Below are positions 61,601-64,000 of a stretch of DNA of 64,000 nucleotides, piece by piece (position 1 is the first letter of the stretch; every line of letters begins with the position of its first letter). The notes beneath the pieces are model-generated. The model was not told the origin of the DNA. It saw only the letters and a list, made by a program, of their open reading frames with translations, and searched no databases. The translations under genes were made by a program, and so were the position numbers. The stretch lies in NCBI GenBank assembly GCA_021464415.1, contig CM038467.1:14215411-14279410 (forward strand), in the 5' to 3' direction. The DNA comes from Lonicera japonica (Eukaryota; Streptophyta; Magnoliopsida; Dipsacales; Caprifoliaceae).

Positions 61601-63880
61601 CACCGCAGCTGGTACATCTTCTTCCAGATAGTGATCAAAGTCCCAGTTATACTTCACAATCAGATCAATTTGTTTCTGGAAATCTTCTATAGTCGTAGAG
61701 AAACGCTGCAGCAAGTCACTGAACTGTGGAGAAACTGATTGTTGACCATCGATAATATTTACAAGCCTTTGACTTAAATCTCTGAATTGGCTAGTAAGAG
61801 TAGAACCTTGTGTTGCTTCTAATAGACCTGAAAGGTTACCCCAACAACATGAAAGTGCTTGTACAGTAAACCCTTGCTATGAACTTTGAATTTAATCAAA
61901 TACTTAGCATAACTAATTTTTGCTTGCTGAACCTTTATTTAGCAGGATGGAGAGTCTTTCAGACAAATGCTCAAAGGTCTCTCTAAAATTCTTCATTGAC
62001 TGCACATCAGATTTAGTCACCATTTCTGTCCTTCCTTTCGCAGAAGAGATCTCAGATTCAGAAGAGGAATCAGTTTCCTTATTCATCGTACATGAATTAA
62101 TCTTGCCAGAAATAACCTTAACAGGCTGCTTGACTTCACTAGATCTCACTTCTGCACTCAACCCAGCACCTCGAACTTCGAGAATCCATGTATCAAATCC
62201 TTGGCTGGACATGGAACGTGCAAATGAAGACTGCAAACGGTTTACATTCATCACCGAAGGCCTAAAGGACTGACGAAGGAACTAAGGGAAAAATAATAGT
62301 ACCTTGAATATAGCAAGAATCGATAACAGGAAAATGACCACAGATAGGCTTAACTTTGGTCACGATCAATATTTGGCTTGAGACTTTACAAACTAAAGTA
62401 AAAAAACCAGGAAAGATGACCATCGAGTATGTCAACATCAATTCAGAGTTGTCTCCAGTTATTCGATAAATTAGAACTTGTGTAATTGGAAAAACAAGAT
62501 AAAATGACCGGAAAACTCTAATTTGTTGATATACATAACATAAAGTAACCAATGGTAGCACATTACAGATGCATGACGGATGATGCTCAAAAGAAGAAAC
62601 TTTCATTAAGCTACATGTGAATGTAGGGCAATTAGAGAATCCAAAGTACACAACCAAATCCAACAGACAATGCCATAATTTCTGCATGTTGAAAAGATGC
62701 CAAACAATGGAGCAAAGTAAGAAAAACGAGCAAATGTAATAACAAGAAATAAAAGACAGAATAGTGAACTAGCCCAACCCATGTACTATAATAGTATTCC
62801 CTGTCCAACACTAAAAAGTCCACTATTCCTTTTCCTTTCTGAGACTGTGAGACATAATCGGTATACCAAATCTCATGGTATTAAGCAATTTTTTTTAACA
62901 CTTGATCATTCTGAAATCAGTGTTTAATTAAAAACATGCAACTCAAACATGGACTGATATTTGGGACAGAGGGGGAGTACACAGCTCTCAGGTCATATGC
63001 CTGCTGATGCTTTAAATCAGTTTATTACAGAACCTTCAATCTACAATTTGAGAATGGAAAATATTGCCAGACAATCTAAACTCCTAAATCCTAATAAAAT
63101 TCTAATCGAGTAATCATTTGCAATTTCTTGTTCTAATTAATCAATCTTTTGTGTATTTTCAATTTACAGTAATATCATTCTACATTTTTGTTCATTAAAC
63201 TTTTTATAATTGACAATTAATAAATCAGTATAATGCAAAGGATGATATGCATGAACAGAAAACGGACAAAAAAAAAGAAAGAAGGAAAACTACTTAGTGG
63301 AGAAGAAGGAAGAAACTCACTCCAGGAGCAAGATCATATCCAATTGCATTCGTTGCAACTCCAGACAAAAGCAACAGAGGATGATTCCTTAGAGGCGCCT
63401 GTAAAAACAAATCTTAATTTCACACACTATACACATATATACGCATTGTGTAGAAATTTGTATATAAACATACATACATATATACATACATACACGTTAT
63501 GTACATATATATATACATATACATAATCAAGAGAGAAAACCGCAATTCACAGATGTAAGTGTGTTTATATACATACATAAAATTGAAGAAGGTTGGAGAG
63601 ACAAGGGAAGGACCTTAGGGGGAGGCTTGTAACGCCAGAGGGCGAGCCTCCAATCGGAGTTGTGGACGGAGACGTAGTGAAGCTCATCGGCCGTACAGAT
63701 CGAAGGCTTTTCAACAGTTTTCACCACCGCATTGGTAACACAGAGCTGCTTGAGACGCGCCGGCGGCGTACGGACAAATGCGCATCGATCAGGTCTGGAG
63801 TCGAAGCGACTAGGGTTGAGGTAACAGACTGTGGCCGCAATCTGGATGACCGATCGAAGATCCGATTGAACTACCACCAT
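58668..63880 (-). CDS. alpha/beta hydrolase (plant lipase-like), 10 exons
   Basis: Minus-strand exons: 63880-63614, 63398-63321, 62230-61933, 61827-61604, 61450-61348, 60971-60871, 60759-60585, 59220-59050, 58948-58848, 58727-58668. All are GT-AG and phases join; 525 aa. Exon 1 may carry a plastid-type transit peptide. Fold landmarks: LLLLSGVATNAIGYDLAPG (start of the fold), GFDTWILEVRG, nucleophile elbow GHSMGG with Ser310, the acid loop GDQDLICPP (Asp463), and GGPHYAHYD with a candidate catalytic His498. A long insert between the first strands (about residues 140-288, Ser/Glu-rich then helical) is typical of the plant group I recall around At1g73750/At1g15060. Substrate unknown; esterase or lipase is expected. 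Complete. Confidence 0.92.
62231..63320 (-). other. 1.1-kb intron 2 of the hydrolase gene
   Basis: Lies between PG (end of exon 2) and SSFARSM (exon 3). It includes a 141-aa open frame (62262-62687) with no family signature, read as chance. AT-rich elsewhere. Confidence 0.7.
63420..63530. repeat. TACA/TATA microsatellite in hydrolase intron 1
   Basis: Runs of tacatacatata. It sits between exons 1 and 2 and does not affect coding. Confidence 0.85.
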
Positions 63881-64000
63881 TTTTGTTTCTCTTTTTACGA
63901 TCGGAATTATTAAGTCGGTTTGTGTGGGTTCATTTGTTGTTGCCCATTTCGAAGCTAATGCGTTTTTGTTCTTTTTGGTAAAAAAATTAGCATCGTTAAA
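63881..64000 (-). promoter_or_regulatory. 5' flank of the hydrolase gene (cut by the window edge)
   Basis: 120 bp upstream of the ATG at 63880. No clear TATA in this short stretch. The promoter probably lies beyond the window. Confidence 0.35.

Noticed and set aside
62262..62687. 141-aa open frame on the minus strand
   Set aside because: Lies wholly inside intron 2 of the hydrolase gene, whose exons on both sides join in phase. No domain signature.

Overview
The window is nuclear DNA from a eudicot plant. The evidence is GT-AG introns in AT-rich sequence, plant-specific protein families (NACK-type kinesin, type-2 lipid-transfer protein, a Cys-rich plant family of unknown function), plant LINE, SINE and chromovirus remnants, and many MITEs. 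I saw no prokaryotic operon, CRISPR array, rRNA gene or intact tRNA gene. All gene models come from reading splice sites and reading frames directly; no database was searched.

Layout. 0.5-5.26 kb: a complete 14-coding-exon NACK1/HINKEL-type cytokinesis kinesin (+). 5.80-6.08 kb: a type-2 nsLTP (-), convergent with the kinesin. 7.0-10.3 kb: transposon debris, including a 283-bp MITE with an 8-bp target duplication and an array of hairpins, and a 135-bp tandem repeat. 10.3-19.95 kb: a decayed LINE (DUF4283-like ORF1; endonuclease, reverse transcriptase and RNase H ORF2), split by a 2.2-kb solo-LTR-like insert. 20.4-22.3 kb: a hAT MITE and LTR remnants. 23.1 kb: a small membrane/Gly-Cys-rich ORF. 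24.4-25.5 kb: a tRNA-Leu-like relic, a local duplication and a SINE. 26.7 kb: a Cys-rich plant protein (-). 27.76-29.75 kb: a two-exon gene for a probable organelle-targeted acidic protein (-). 30-38 kb: SINE, PIF/Harbinger and MITE insertions in AT-rich DNA.

38.3-47.8 kb: two Tekay/Del-like chromovirus pieces in opposite orientation. One is a minus-strand 3' LTR with a degenerate pol; its LTR carries a Mutator-type MITE with a 9-bp TSD. The other is a plus-strand 5' LTR with a tRNA-Met primer-binding site. 48.96-51.51 kb: an inverted second copy of the solo-LTR-like repeat found inside the LINE. 52.5-53.8 kb: short repeats, including a 125-bp tandem repeat. 54.46-57.57 kb: a RING-H2 ubiquitin ligase (+, 4 exons). 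58.67-63.88 kb: an alpha/beta hydrolase (-, 10 exons), convergent with the RING gene.

The host genes do not form a pathway. They are ordinary single plant genes separated by repeats. From memory, the RING and hydrolase pair, and possibly the LTP2, resemble neighbours on Arabidopsis chromosome 1, so part of the order may be ancestral. I found no convincing new multi-gene system. The least ordinary signals are the hairpin-array repeats, the opposed chromovirus halves and the small uncharacterised genes.
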